Origin: Phycisphaerae bacterium
Lineage (GTDB): Bacteria; Chloroflexota; Anaerolineae; 4572-78; J111
DNA length: 64,000 nucleotides
Assembly: GCA_028285035.1 (NCBI GenBank)
Contig: JANQQF010000128.1
Location: 38,640 to 102,639, forward strand
Direction: 5' to 3'
This document shows, piece after piece, positions 24,176-32,236 of this stretch (within the stretch, counting starts at the first letter, position 1; every line of letters begins with the position of its first letter). A program made the position numbers and the translations under genes. The notes beneath the pieces were generated by a model that saw only the letters and a list, made by a program, of their open reading frames with translations, ran no database searches and was not told the origin of the DNA.

Positions 24176-25380
24176 AAGTTGTTCGTTGCGAACGCACCTA
24201 CCCTGTGCCAGCTCAGGTTTTATGGTACTTGGTCCGTGATTTCTACGATGATTGGCACCCAGTGATGGCGTGGTGTAAGCAGGAGCCAGATAATGTACGG
24301 CGTTTTGGCGTGGATGGGGAGTCGACCATTTATCGAGAGCAACTGATCTATCACAGTGATGATGAGACCACCTATCGTTATAAAATGTTGGATGGCATAG
24401 CGGATTTGGGGTCTTACACTGCTGCCCTTGTTGTTGAACCTACTGCTAACGGCTGTATTGTGATTTGGGCGGCTGAAATTGAAGCATCACCAGAGCGTGC
24501 AGAGCATATCGCTACGGGAACCGAGGCAATTTTTCAGATGGGATTAGATACGTTGAACACCTTGGTGACTGAACAACAACTCATTGAGACAATTATTTTA
24601 CCTGACTGGCCGAAACTAGCCTTAGATGTGGCTGGCCAGGGTGAACTTTGTTTGTTCTTACATGGAATTGGCGGCAATCGAACTAATTGGCAAGGACAAC
24701 TTAAAGCATTAGGGCCAATCTGCCAGTCTGTGGCCTTGGATTTGCGTGGCTATGGTGAAAGTGGATTAGGGCCTGATGACCTGACCGTTGAAAAAGTAGT
24801 GGCTGACATTGAGCGGATAATGGCCCACTTTGAAGTCAGCAAAATTCATTTGGTCGGGCTGTCTCTAGGCAGTTGGCTGGCTGCCTGTTTTTCTCATTTG
24901 CGACCGGAGAAAATCGCGAGCTTAACCCTATGCGCGGGGAGCACCGGAATGAGCGAAGCAGATCAGTCAGAACGTGATCGTTTTATAAACTTTCGTCTTA
25001 AGCCAATGGAAGCAGGCTTGACGCCAAGCGAGATTGCTGAGGCCATCGTTGAGCAGATTAGCGGGCCACAGACGACCTCGACCACAAAAGCGATACTGAT
25101 GAAATCAATGCAGAATTTGGATCGATTGGCTTATCTCAACGCCCTGCGATGCTTTTTGAATCCGCCATTCAAAATAGGCTTTGAGCAATTTGTGTTTCCG
25201 ACATTGTTTATCGCTGGGCAGTACGATAAATTGGCCTCCCCTGATGAGATGATGGGGGTGGCCAATCGGGTGCCAAATGCAACGTTTGTTGAGGTGGCTG
25301 GGGCTGGTCATTTAATTAATTTGGATAAGCCCACTGAATTTAATACGGTCTTGAGTGACTTTTTGGCGAAGATACTGTGA
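24172..25380 (+). CDS. SRPBCC - alpha/beta hydrolase fusion protein
   Basis: Residues about 1-140 of 402 form a START/SRPBCC-type polyketide-cyclase-like domain (RTYPVPAQVLWYLVRDF...DDWHP start, ligand-binding helix near the end). Residues about 150-400 form an alpha/beta hydrolase with oxyanion HGIGGN, nucleophile elbow GLSLGSW, acid GQYDKLAS and general-base GAGHLINLDKP. The pairing of a hydrophobic-ligand-binding cup with a hydrolase in one chain is not one I recognise. Context suggests hydrolysis of the ring-opened product made by the NicX-like enzyme. ATG 24172 overlaps the upstream stop (ATGA); a longer in-frame start at 24130 is less likely. Confidence 0.82.
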   Translation: MKVVRCERTYPVPAQVLWYLVRDFYDDWHPVMAWCKQEPDNVRRFGVDGESTIYREQLIYHSDDETTYRYKMLDGIADLGSYTAALVVEPTANGCIVIWAAEIEASPERAEHIATGTEAIFQMGLDTLNTLVTEQQLIETIILPDWPKLALDVAGQGELCLFLHGIGGNRTNWQGQLKALGPICQSVALDLRGYGESGLGPDDLTVEKVVADIERIMAHFEVSKIHLVGLSLGSWLAACFSHLRPEKIASLTLCAGSTGMSEADQSERDRFINFRLKPMEAGLTPSEIAEAIVEQISGPQTTSTTKAILMKSMQNLDRLAYLNALRCFLNPPFKIGFEQFVFPTLFIAGQYDKLASPDEMMGVANRVPNATFVEVAGAGHLINLDKPTEFNTVLSDFLAKIL

Positions 25381-26054
25381 CAAAAATTTCACCACGCGAA
25401 CAAAAGAAAGTACAAAAACGGGCTCGGATCATTGAAGCCGCTTTAGCAGTATTTTCCGAAATGGGCTATGTCGGGGCCTCCCTTGATGAAATTGCCAAAC
25501 GGGCTGAGGTTTCAAAGCCGACGTTGTATCAATATTTTGGTAATAAAGAGCAGCTATTTGGCTCAGTTTTAGAAGATGCGGCGGGCCGAATTTTAGCCCC
25601 GCTCAATGACCCCGAGCAACAACTACCCTCAATGGTGGCGACGTTACTCAACTTTAGCCAAAGGTATGCTCAAATTGTGTTGTCACCCGCCGTTCTTTCA
25701 ATGGGCCGCTTAGTCATTGGTGTAGTGGAGCGGTTTCCTGAGGTGGGGCGGCTCTACTACAACTCAGGCCCCCAGCAAGCTCTGAACGGCATTACGGCCT
25801 ATCTTGATAAACAAGCCCAAGCCGGTAATTTGCAGTTAGATGACCCTGAATTAGCAGCCCACGATTTTTGGTCGCTTATTCTCTCGGCACCGCGTGAGAT
25901 GCAACAATTGATGCCCGATCAGACGTTGAATGAACAAGATATCAATCGGTTTATTTTTAACGGATTGAAAATTTTTCTAAAGGCCTATGCAACTCATCCT
26001 AAACAGGATTTATTAGAGCTTGAGGCGCTTGAAAAGGAGCATCGGTCTACTTGA
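25377..26054 (+). CDS. TetR-family transcriptional repressor
   Basis: The 225-residue protein has the TetR N-terminal helix-turn-helix (ALAVFSEMGYVGASLDEIAKRAEV, then SKPTLYQYFGNKEQLF) and an all-helical ligand domain with the AefR/YbiH-like C-terminal look. Its GTG overlaps the hydrolase stop (GTGA), making it the last gene of the 21822-26054 operon. Two perfect 17-bp palindromes overlapping -10 elements (before this operon and before the PLP decarboxylase) are its likely binding sites. The inducer is presumably a pathway intermediate. Confidence 0.9.
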   Translation: MTKISPREQKKVQKRARIIEAALAVFSEMGYVGASLDEIAKRAEVSKPTLYQYFGNKEQLFGSVLEDAAGRILAPLNDPEQQLPSMVATLLNFSQRYAQIVLSPAVLSMGRLVIGVVERFPEVGRLYYNSGPQQALNGITAYLDKQAQAGNLQLDDPELAAHDFWSLILSAPREMQQLMPDQTLNEQDINRFIFNGLKIFLKAYATHPKQDLLELEALEKEHRST

Positions 26055-26105
26055 GGGGTAGAAATTGAATAGCTTACAGATTTTGAGTTGAAGTAATTGG
26101 TAAAT

Positions 26106-26152
26106 AGTAAATGGTAATTCTAACGATAGCCAATTTCTAATTACCATTTACT
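26106..26152. repeat. Iterated-word hairpin (AGTAAATGGTAATT)
   Basis: AGTAAATGGTAATT (26106-26119) pairs perfectly with AATTACCATTTACT (26139-26152). The upstream flank continues the same words (AAGTAATTGGTAAATAG). It lies between tetR and the ligase gene and may end the TetR operon transcript, though no T-run follows. Confidence 0.7.
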
Positions 26153-26224
26153 TATGACTGATATCTGAGTTAATAAATTTGTTCTCAAATAAACTAAAAA
26201 CCATAATCTAAGGAGATTTTACTT

Positions 26225-27535
26225 ATGAGTGAGTACAAACGTATTCGAACCTTATTTCCTGATCATCTCAGTATGGCTCGAGGGAAGTATATTGCTGGTC
26301 GATTGATTAATGAAAAGGCCCGCTTTTGCATTACCACCTTTGCCCTCAATTATGATCGTGATCTCATCCCTACGGCCACCTCACGGATGTTAGAGGGATT
26401 GCCCGATGTTGATTTGGATTTTGATAATGCTGATGTTCGCCCCTCGTGGGACCCTGATGAGGGTGTTGTGATTGGGGATTTGTTTTATCATGGCGAGCCA
26501 GTGATGGCCTCACCTCGCCACATCCTCAAAAAAGCAATCGCGGATTGGAAGGAATTGGGCTACGATGTCACGGTTGGGCTTGAATTAGAGGCCATCATCA
26601 TGCAATCGGATGAGAATGGTGGCTGGGCGAAATGGGATGTGCCAGGTGGTTATGTTTACGGGACTGGGTTGGCTGTTGATCCCATTGGTTTGATGAAAGA
26701 AATTTGGGACACCGCCGAGTCGGTTGGTATTCCAATGGAGTCACTCAACTCGGAGTATGATCCGCCTCAGTATGAGTTGACCTTACGCTATGACGATGCC
26801 CTCAAAGCGGTTGACAATTTATTCCTGTTCAAGCTGTTAGCCCGCGAAGTAGCCATTAAACATGGGCTACGCCTGACCTTTATGGGTAAACCCTTTGGTG
26901 ATATGGCGGGCAATGGGTTACACGTCAATATGTCGCTCTTCAAGGATGGGCAGAATATCTTCCACGATCCAAATGCTGATGATGGCTTGGCTGGTATTGC
27001 TAAATCTTGCATTGCGGGCCTGGTGGCGCGACACGAGGCTTTGGCCGCGATTTGTGCCCCGACGGTTAACTCCTATAAGCGCTTACAACCTGCTCAATTG
27101 GCGGGATACTGGGCCAATTGGGGCTATGATCATCGTGGGGTGACCATTCGTGTGCCGCACAGTCGCGGTAAAGCGACTCGTATCGAGCATCGAATGGCTG
27201 ATGGTGCGGCTGAGCCGTATATGACCACCGCTGCCGTGTTGCAAGCCGCTCGATTAGGCTATGTCAACAAAATTGAACTGCCTGCTGCAGAGGAGCTTGA
27301 TTGCTTTGAAAGCCAAAGTACAGATCGCGGAGTTCCATCGACATTGTTGGCGGCCTGTGACGCGCTTGAAGCCGATACAGAGTTTGTCGAAGCCTTTGGG
27401 GCTGAAGGGGTGGAAACCTTGACGACGGTTAAACGTTATGAATGGGAAAAATACACCACTGCCGTCCCAGATTGGGAGTCGCAGACCGAAACGATTACTG
27501 ATTGGGAACACGAATTTTATTTGGCGTATCTGTAG
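26225..27535 (+). CDS. Glutamine-synthetase-like gamma-glutamylamide ligase (PuuA/IpuC/TdnQ type)
   Basis: This 436-residue protein is built on the GS catalytic core: VGLELEAIIM (metal-binding glutamates), NGLHVNMSLF (ammonia/amine-site histidine in the NGxGxH position) and RVPHSRGKATRIEHRMADGAAEPY (ATP/glutamate block). Genuine GlnA has NGSGMHxHxS and additional N-terminal features, so a ligase joining glutamate to an organic amine is favoured, as in polyamine, isopropylamine, ethanolamine or aniline catabolism. Two class I GATase-type hydrolases follow directly and would remove the glutamyl group later. The ATG has a strong AAGGAG site. Substrate amine is unknown. Confidence 0.85.
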   Translation: MSEYKRIRTLFPDHLSMARGKYIAGRLINEKARFCITTFALNYDRDLIPTATSRMLEGLPDVDLDFDNADVRPSWDPDEGVVIGDLFYHGEPVMASPRHILKKAIADWKELGYDVTVGLELEAIIMQSDENGGWAKWDVPGGYVYGTGLAVDPIGLMKEIWDTAESVGIPMESLNSEYDPPQYELTLRYDDALKAVDNLFLFKLLAREVAIKHGLRLTFMGKPFGDMAGNGLHVNMSLFKDGQNIFHDPNADDGLAGIAKSCIAGLVARHEALAAICAPTVNSYKRLQPAQLAGYWANWGYDHRGVTIRVPHSRGKATRIEHRMADGAAEPYMTTAAVLQAARLGYVNKIELPAAEELDCFESQSTDRGVPSTLLAACDALEADTEFVEAFGAEGVETLTTVKRYEWEKYTTAVPDWESQTETITDWEHEFYLAYL

Positions 27536-27580
27536 GTTAAGCGCAAAGCTGCTACCTCCAATACTTTGGAAAAAACCATT

Positions 27581-28285
27581 ATGAGATTAGGCTTACTTGA
27601 CGCTGTTCCTCCACAGTTTAATGAAGCGACGGGGCGAACGGATCCCGATAATTTTCGTGAGTTATTCGCGAAGATCGGGGTCACTGAAACGATGTCGGAT
27701 TATCGGGTAACACAGGGTGTTTTTCCCGAAAGCATCGATGAATGTGAGGCTTATCTGATTACGGGCAGCCCCTGTAGTGTGTATGATGATCTGCCGTGGA
27801 TTGCTCCGCTAGAGGATTTTGTGCGGCAATGTTACGAGGTCGATAAACCACTGGTTGGTATCTGCTTTGGTCACCAGCTGATTGCGCAAGCCTTGGGGGG
27901 CAAGGTGGAAAAATCGACGCAGGGCTGGACATTGGGATTGCACACGATTGAAGTGCAGCAAACCAAACCGTGGCTCACCCCACAACAATCAGGCTATGCG
28001 CTCTACTTTATCAACAAAGATCAAGTGGTTGATCTACCACCTGAAGCCGAATGGCTGGGGCAAAATGAGATGTGTCCTCAGGCAATGTACAGCATCAAAG
28101 ATAAAGTGTTTTCAATTCAAGCACATCCTGAACAACCATTGACCTCACTCAAAATTTTTACAGAAGCCATAAAGGCCGATTTGTCGCCGGAAACATATCA
28201 TCAAGTATATGCCTCCTATAAGCAAGGCGAACCAGATGCCCAACTCTTCGGACGTTGGATTTGGAATTTTCTGACAGAAAGGTGA
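27581..28285 (+). CDS. Class I glutamine-amidotransferase-fold hydrolase, copy B
   Basis: The 234-residue lone GATase domain has Cys95 (GICFGHQ), His182 and Glu184 (AHPEQ), the same positions as copy A at 5723-6433. Blocks such as EAYLITGSP, VYDDLPWI and QGWTLGL have close counterparts in copy A. It follows the GS-like ligase by 45 bp and precedes the PuuD-like gene by 3 bp, so ligation and deglutamylation are encoded together. An upstream in-frame TTG (27566) is possible; I prefer ATG 27581 because copy A begins the same way (MKIGIL versus MRLGLL). Confidence 0.82.
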   Translation: MRLGLLDAVPPQFNEATGRTDPDNFRELFAKIGVTETMSDYRVTQGVFPESIDECEAYLITGSPCSVYDDLPWIAPLEDFVRQCYEVDKPLVGICFGHQLIAQALGGKVEKSTQGWTLGLHTIEVQQTKPWLTPQQSGYALYFINKDQVVDLPPEAEWLGQNEMCPQAMYSIKDKVFSIQAHPEQPLTSLKIFTEAIKADLSPETYHQVYASYKQGEPDAQLFGRWIWNFLTER

Positions 28286-28288
28286 GTT

Positions 28289-29002
28289 ATGAGTAAGACT
28301 CCTCTAATTGGCATTACAACCTATCATCGTAATGAGAAAAATCTGTTTACCTTGCCAGCGGAGTATGTTGATGCCGTGCGTCGGGCCGGGGGTATTCCGA
28401 TGCTCGTGCCGCCGGGTGAACCGCAATTGGATAAAGTATTGGCTTTTGTTGATGGCTTTGTGGTGTCTGGCGGTGGCGACATCGATCCTGCGCTGTATGG
28501 GGGGGCACCGCACGAGTCGATTTATAATGTTAGCTCGGAGCGTGACCAGTCGGAAAAGGCTTTGATCATCAAGTTGCTTGAGGTGCAATTTCCGACACTG
28601 TACATTTGTCGCGGGATGCAGATGCTCAATGTGACCTTGGGGGGCACCTTGATCCCCCATCTGCCTGATGTGATTGATGAGACTGTGGTGCATCGAGACA
28701 AACCATTCGGCCCAATTTCGCACGCCGTGGAGGTTGATGCTGACTCACAGTTGGCCGAAATCATGCAGGCCGATACGGTTGAAACTGCCTCGTGGCATCA
28801 CCAAGCCATTGGTGAGGTTGCCCCTTCCCTCAAAGTCATTGCCCGTGCTGCCGATGGTATCGTCGAAGCCGTCGAATTACCCGGCAACCCCTATCTCCTC
28901 GCCGTCGAGTGGCACCCCGAGATTACCGCCGCCGATGACCCCAGCCAGCAACGCTTGTTTGATGCGTTAATTGAGATGACGAAGAAGGCGGCTGGGAAGT
29001 AA
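28289..29002 (+). CDS. Peptidase C26 / PuuD-like gamma-glutamyl hydrolase
   Basis: This 237-residue protein has the PuuD-type signatures: PLIGITTY at the N-terminus, SGGGDIDPALYG near residues 60-71, nucleophile Cys107 in YICRGMQ, and His209 and Glu211 in VEWHPE. PuuD hydrolyses gamma-glutamyl-GABA in the glutamylated-putrescine pathway. It is the last gene of the ligase unit (26225-29002). Having two different C26/GATase hydrolases next to one ligase suggests that two glutamylated compounds are handled, or that one protein has another role. Confidence 0.87.
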   Translation: MSKTPLIGITTYHRNEKNLFTLPAEYVDAVRRAGGIPMLVPPGEPQLDKVLAFVDGFVVSGGGDIDPALYGGAPHESIYNVSSERDQSEKALIIKLLEVQFPTLYICRGMQMLNVTLGGTLIPHLPDVIDETVVHRDKPFGPISHAVEVDADSQLAEIMQADTVETASWHHQAIGEVAPSLKVIARAADGIVEAVELPGNPYLLAVEWHPEITAADDPSQQRLFDALIEMTKKAAGK

Positions 29003-29009
29003 TCGTGGA

Positions 29010-29400
29010 ATGAGGTTGAGATTTTTAAGGAAGCCAAGCTGGATTATTTTAACCGGTTTCATTGGCTATTGCTTATGGTTTTTTACATATAACTATCCTT
29101 GTGAAGGCTTTCTTTTCCTGGCTTTTCAATTTGCTGTCATCTTAATTATTTTGACCTCAGCCCTTCAGTATTTTCAGTGATTCAGCTTCCAAAGTAGACT
29201 TCTCCTATGATTCAATGTATGTTCATTCATATGTCGATGATCAGATTGAAGTATGGATTGCAAAACGTGACAACGTCAATCAAACATCAACTCACATTAT
29301 GTTTTATGAATTAAAGCAACAGGATGACTTTTGGAAAGTCATTCGAGTCCCAAGTGCTTGTGGAGGAAACAACAATTGTGCCGATTGTAATAGGTTCTAG
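29010..29400 (+). pseudogene. Small membrane-protein gene, apparently split by a frameshift
   Basis: From ATG 29010 a 56-codon frame (ends 29180) encodes two hydrophobic helices (about residues 10-24 and 34-52). An overlapping +1 frame, open from 29155 and with its first ATG at 29215, continues to 29400 and encodes a soluble segment ending in a Cys-rich CGGNNNCADCN. One single-base change in the TTTT run at 29171-29174 would fuse them into a protein of about 130 residues with two membrane helices and a short soluble domain. It may be a pseudogene, a sequencing error or two separate small genes. The ribosome site is weak. I do not recognise the family. Confidence 0.35.
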
Positions 29401-29483
29401 TTATTATATATCTATCGCACCAATTTTTCCCCACATTATCGAAATTAATTTCGCGACTCCCCAAGACGATTTTAGCCTTCGTG

Positions 29484-29507
29484 TCAAGACCATAGGTGTG
29501 GTATAAT
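29484..29507 (+). promoter_or_regulatory. Extended -10 promoter of the LysM lipoprotein gene
   Basis: TGGTATAAT (29499-29507) is a consensus extended -10. A poor -35 (TTCGTG, 29478-29483) lies 18 bp upstream. The inferred start near 29514 gives a short leader to the GTG at 29538. Confidence 0.55.
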
Positions 29508-29537
29508 GCTGCCCGATTTTTTATGGGAGCCATCATC

Positions 29538-30515
29538 GTGCAGCGATTGATTTTAGCTTTATGTTTAATTTTATTTTTGTTAGGTTGTAATCAAGAGGTT
29601 TCAGAAACACCAGAGGCAGTGGTCGAGGAGGTGATGACCCCGACGGCAACCCCCTCGCCGACCTCAACCAGCACCCCCTTTCCGTCTGCGACCCCCCGTC
29701 CAGCTACACCCATTCCCTCGCCGACGGTGACACCTACACCAACCCCTGTCATTTACACGGTGCAATCCGGGGATACTTTGTTAAGTATTGCTATTGAATT
29801 TGATGTGTCAACAGAGGCTATTCAAACCACAAATGGTATTGTCGACCCTCGGCTTTTGCAGATTGGGCAAGAGCTATTGATCCCGCCCCCCGATACATCG
29901 GAGGTTGTCGCTCCAACAGTCACGCCTACCCCGTTGCCACTCACCGTTGAAGCCATTTATTTTCTTGAAACTGAGCAGGGGACCCTGTGGGGGCTGGGTG
30001 AGGTGAGCAATCCTGGCGATGCGCCTGTTTCGGAGGTTGTTGTCGAAGCAGCGTTGTTAAATGAAACGGGTGTTGTTCTGGCGCGTGAAGCGGCGTATAC
30101 GCAACTCGATATTATTCCGCCTGGGGAGACTGTGCCCTTCGCCATCCTCTTCGAAAATCCTCCTAGTAGTTTTGCCCAATATCAAGTGATCCCCGTGACA
30201 GGGCTGCCAATTTCCAGTGAAACACGCTATTATTTCGACCTGGAAATTTTTGACTCGCAAGGCAATCCGACGGGCTTGAATGGATATCAAGTAGAGGGAC
30301 AGTTAAAAAATACGGGTGAGAGTGACACTGAAGCTATTCGATTAGTGGCTGTGGTGTATGATGAGGAAGGGCGTGTGTTGGCGCAACGTCAAGCTGAGTT
30401 GGAGGTTGAATTGCTCAAAGCTGGCGCTATTGCACCCTTTGTGGTTGATTTGATTGTGCCTGAAGGGGTGGTAATGGATTATAAACTTGTGGTGCAGGGT
30501 TTGAAAGTGGAGTAG
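29538..30515 (+). CDS. LysM-domain lipoprotein with Thr/Pro linkers
   Basis: The roughly 325-residue exported lipoprotein begins with a hydrophobic signal and lipobox LLGC, then a long Thr/Pro/Ser-rich linker (about residues 38-75), one LysM peptidoglycan-binding domain (YTVQSGDTLLSIAIEFDVS... to ELLIPPP, about 75-120), a second short TPTP linker, and two C-terminal beta-rich segments with conserved GEVSNPGDAPVSEV and GQLKNTGESDTEAI, resembling FxLYD-type domains. It should sit on the outer face of the membrane and hold on to the wall. I chose GTG 29538 because GGGAG lies 8 bases upstream; ATG 29523 has no ribosome site and would leave almost no leader. Confidence 0.83.
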   Translation: MQRLILALCLILFLLGCNQEVSETPEAVVEEVMTPTATPSPTSTSTPFPSATPRPATPIPSPTVTPTPTPVIYTVQSGDTLLSIAIEFDVSTEAIQTTNGIVDPRLLQIGQELLIPPPDTSEVVAPTVTPTPLPLTVEAIYFLETEQGTLWGLGEVSNPGDAPVSEVVVEAALLNETGVVLAREAAYTQLDIIPPGETVPFAILFENPPSSFAQYQVIPVTGLPISSETRYYFDLEIFDSQGNPTGLNGYQVEGQLKNTGESDTEAIRLVAVVYDEEGRVLAQRQAELEVELLKAGAIAPFVVDLIVPEGVVMDYKLVVQGLKVE

Positions 30516-30536
30516 CTCTCCTACTCCACTTTTTCT
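30504..30536. terminator. Bidirectional intrinsic terminator
   Basis: AAAGTGGAGTAG (30504-30515) pairs perfectly with CTACTCCACTTT (30521-30532) around a 5-nt loop, followed by a T-run. The stem includes the last codons of the lipoprotein gene. On the other strand it also precedes a T-rich tract, serving the convergent regulator gene. Confidence 0.85.
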
Positions 30537-30544
30537 TGACGTAA

Positions 30545-32215
30545 TTACTGATCACAGTTGATTGGCTCATCATTAGCGATACGCTCATACATGTGATTTG
30601 TGGCAGGTGTAGGGCTTTCGCCAAACAATTCTTCGAAAAGCTTTAGACAGTTGCGATAGGTTTTCAAGGCCTGTCCTTTTTCGCCGTTGCAATAGTGGAA
30701 ACGCATTAAACGACGGTAGACACTTTCCAAAAGTGGATCTTTATGCAAGGCATCTTCACAGGCCTTGATGGCTTCAGGATAACGCCCCAAAGCCGCGTGA
30801 GCATCTGCTAAATTTGTCAACAGGTCGCGGAATTCGCCCGCAATTTCCCGACGCAGATCCATTGCCCACTCATCATAGCGATCTTCGGCTAAGAAGTCGC
30901 CGCGATACAAAGATCGGCCTTGCTCTAACAAGGCAACCGCTTCTTCCCACTGTCGATTACGCACCAACTCTTGCCCTTGATACAGAGACTCGCGGAACTC
31001 CAGCAAGTCCCAAGTGACAGGGCCACTTAAATCAAAGAAATAGCCATTCGCACTACGCAAAATGAAGTTTGAGTCGCGTGGCTCGATGTCTGGCTCAAGC
31101 ACGTGTCGAGCGACACTAATCAGTGGTAGTAGCTTTTTACGTCCGCTCTCAACATCTGACTCAGGCCAGAGACGGGTGATTAATTCATCGGCAGCAACCG
31201 CTCGACCCCCACGAACCCGGCGAACCAGCAGGAGTTTGACAATCGTCTCGGCTTGCTGTCTTTCCCAGTCGGCGATGGGCTTGCCATTGCGCCACAACCG
31301 AAATTGACCAAAGGTCTGAATGCGTAAATCAGGTGCTTGGGTTGCTTCATCAACGGCCTTGTGAATGATATCGGGCGCGTAGTTTTGCTTTTCAATAAAG
31401 CCGATGATTGTCCCTTGGTATGAGGTCAATAAATCTGCCACATCTGTGGGTGTTGCCTTGCCACTTAAGATGACCACTTTGGTTTTTGATCGTTCTTGAA
31501 CCAAATAATCTAAAAGTAGCCAACCTTCGTTTGAACGGAGAGGTAACTCATTTTGTTGTAGCTTGAGATCTAGAATGACCAGATGAAAATTTTCTTTTTC
31601 TAGCTCTTGCAATGCTTCTTGAGCATCATTGGCTACGCGCCAGAAATAATTCTCCTTTTCCAAGGTATTAGCTACGATATTCTGCCAATCTTGGCGATTT
31701 TCGACCAGCAAAACCCTGGGGCGCCCCATAACAGAGTGGGCTGATGGCAAGGAGGGTAAAGTAATCGTATCGACAATTGCTTTACCTTGTTTTTCCCCTT
31801 TTTTACCAGCGACAACATCCTTCCAATCTTTACCCATAAGGCTATGCATAATATCAGTGAAGGTGGTCGGATTCCATTTTTCTTTCGACATTACGGGAAC
31901 ATCAGGCCGTAAGCGTTGCAGGCTGGCATTTAAATCATCGGTAAGATTACCTGTGATAATCATAATAGGCATATTTGGCCTTACATCACAAATCTTCTGC
32001 ACCACGCTGAGGCCATCTCGGTTAAATCGATTGTCTCGGTTGAGTACAGGATCTACAATAGCCAGATCAAATTCTTGATCATCTAGGGCACTCAAGGCCA
32101 TTTCATATGAATTGGCTGCATAGGGAACGTGTCCCTCAGCTTCGACAGCATTTTGTACAATGCTTTGCCAATCTTCACGATCCTCAATAATGAGAACATT
32201 CGATTTATGAGTCAT
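30545..32215 (-). CDS. Double-receiver response regulator with winged-helix and BTAD output domains
   Basis: The 556-residue protein has a receiver domain at about 5-125 (phospho-acceptor Asp55 in LAIVDP), a second receiver at about 167-290 (Asp216 in LVILDL), an OmpR-type winged helix at about 298-395 and a bacterial transcriptional activator domain (BTAD, TPR-like) at about 400-545. BTAD with a winged helix is the SARP output module, better known from actinobacteria. Two receivers in tandem imply integration of two phosphorylation inputs. The gene ends a minus-strand operon after a metallo-hydrolase and a GAF kinase. Start: ATG 32215, seven bases after AGGAG; ATG 32221 is too close to that site. 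Confidence 0.87.
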   Translation of the reverse strand: MTHKSNVLIIEDREDWQSIVQNAVEAEGHVPYAANSYEMALSALDDQEFDLAIVDPVLNRDNRFNRDGLSVVQKICDVRPNMPIMIITGNLTDDLNASLQRLRPDVPVMSKEKWNPTTFTDIMHSLMGKDWKDVVAGKKGEKQGKAIVDTITLPSLPSAHSVMGRPRVLLVENRQDWQNIVANTLEKENYFWRVANDAQEALQELEKENFHLVILDLKLQQNELPLRSNEGWLLLDYLVQERSKTKVVILSGKATPTDVADLLTSYQGTIIGFIEKQNYAPDIIHKAVDEATQAPDLRIQTFGQFRLWRNGKPIADWERQQAETIVKLLLVRRVRGGRAVAADELITRLWPESDVESGRKKLLPLISVARHVLEPDIEPRDSNFILRSANGYFFDLSGPVTWDLLEFRESLYQGQELVRNRQWEEAVALLEQGRSLYRGDFLAEDRYDEWAMDLRREIAGEFRDLLTNLADAHAALGRYPEAIKACEDALHKDPLLESVYRRLMRFHYCNGEKGQALKTYRNCLKLFEELFGESPTPATNHMYERIANDEPINCDQ

Positions 32216-32236
32216 AATCATTCTCCTGACGTGGTA

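Noticed and set aside
26225..27535. Calling the GS-like gene glnA
   Set aside because: The ammonia-site motif differs from GlnA, and the gene is coupled to glutamyl hydrolases, which fits a gamma-glutamylamide ligase better.
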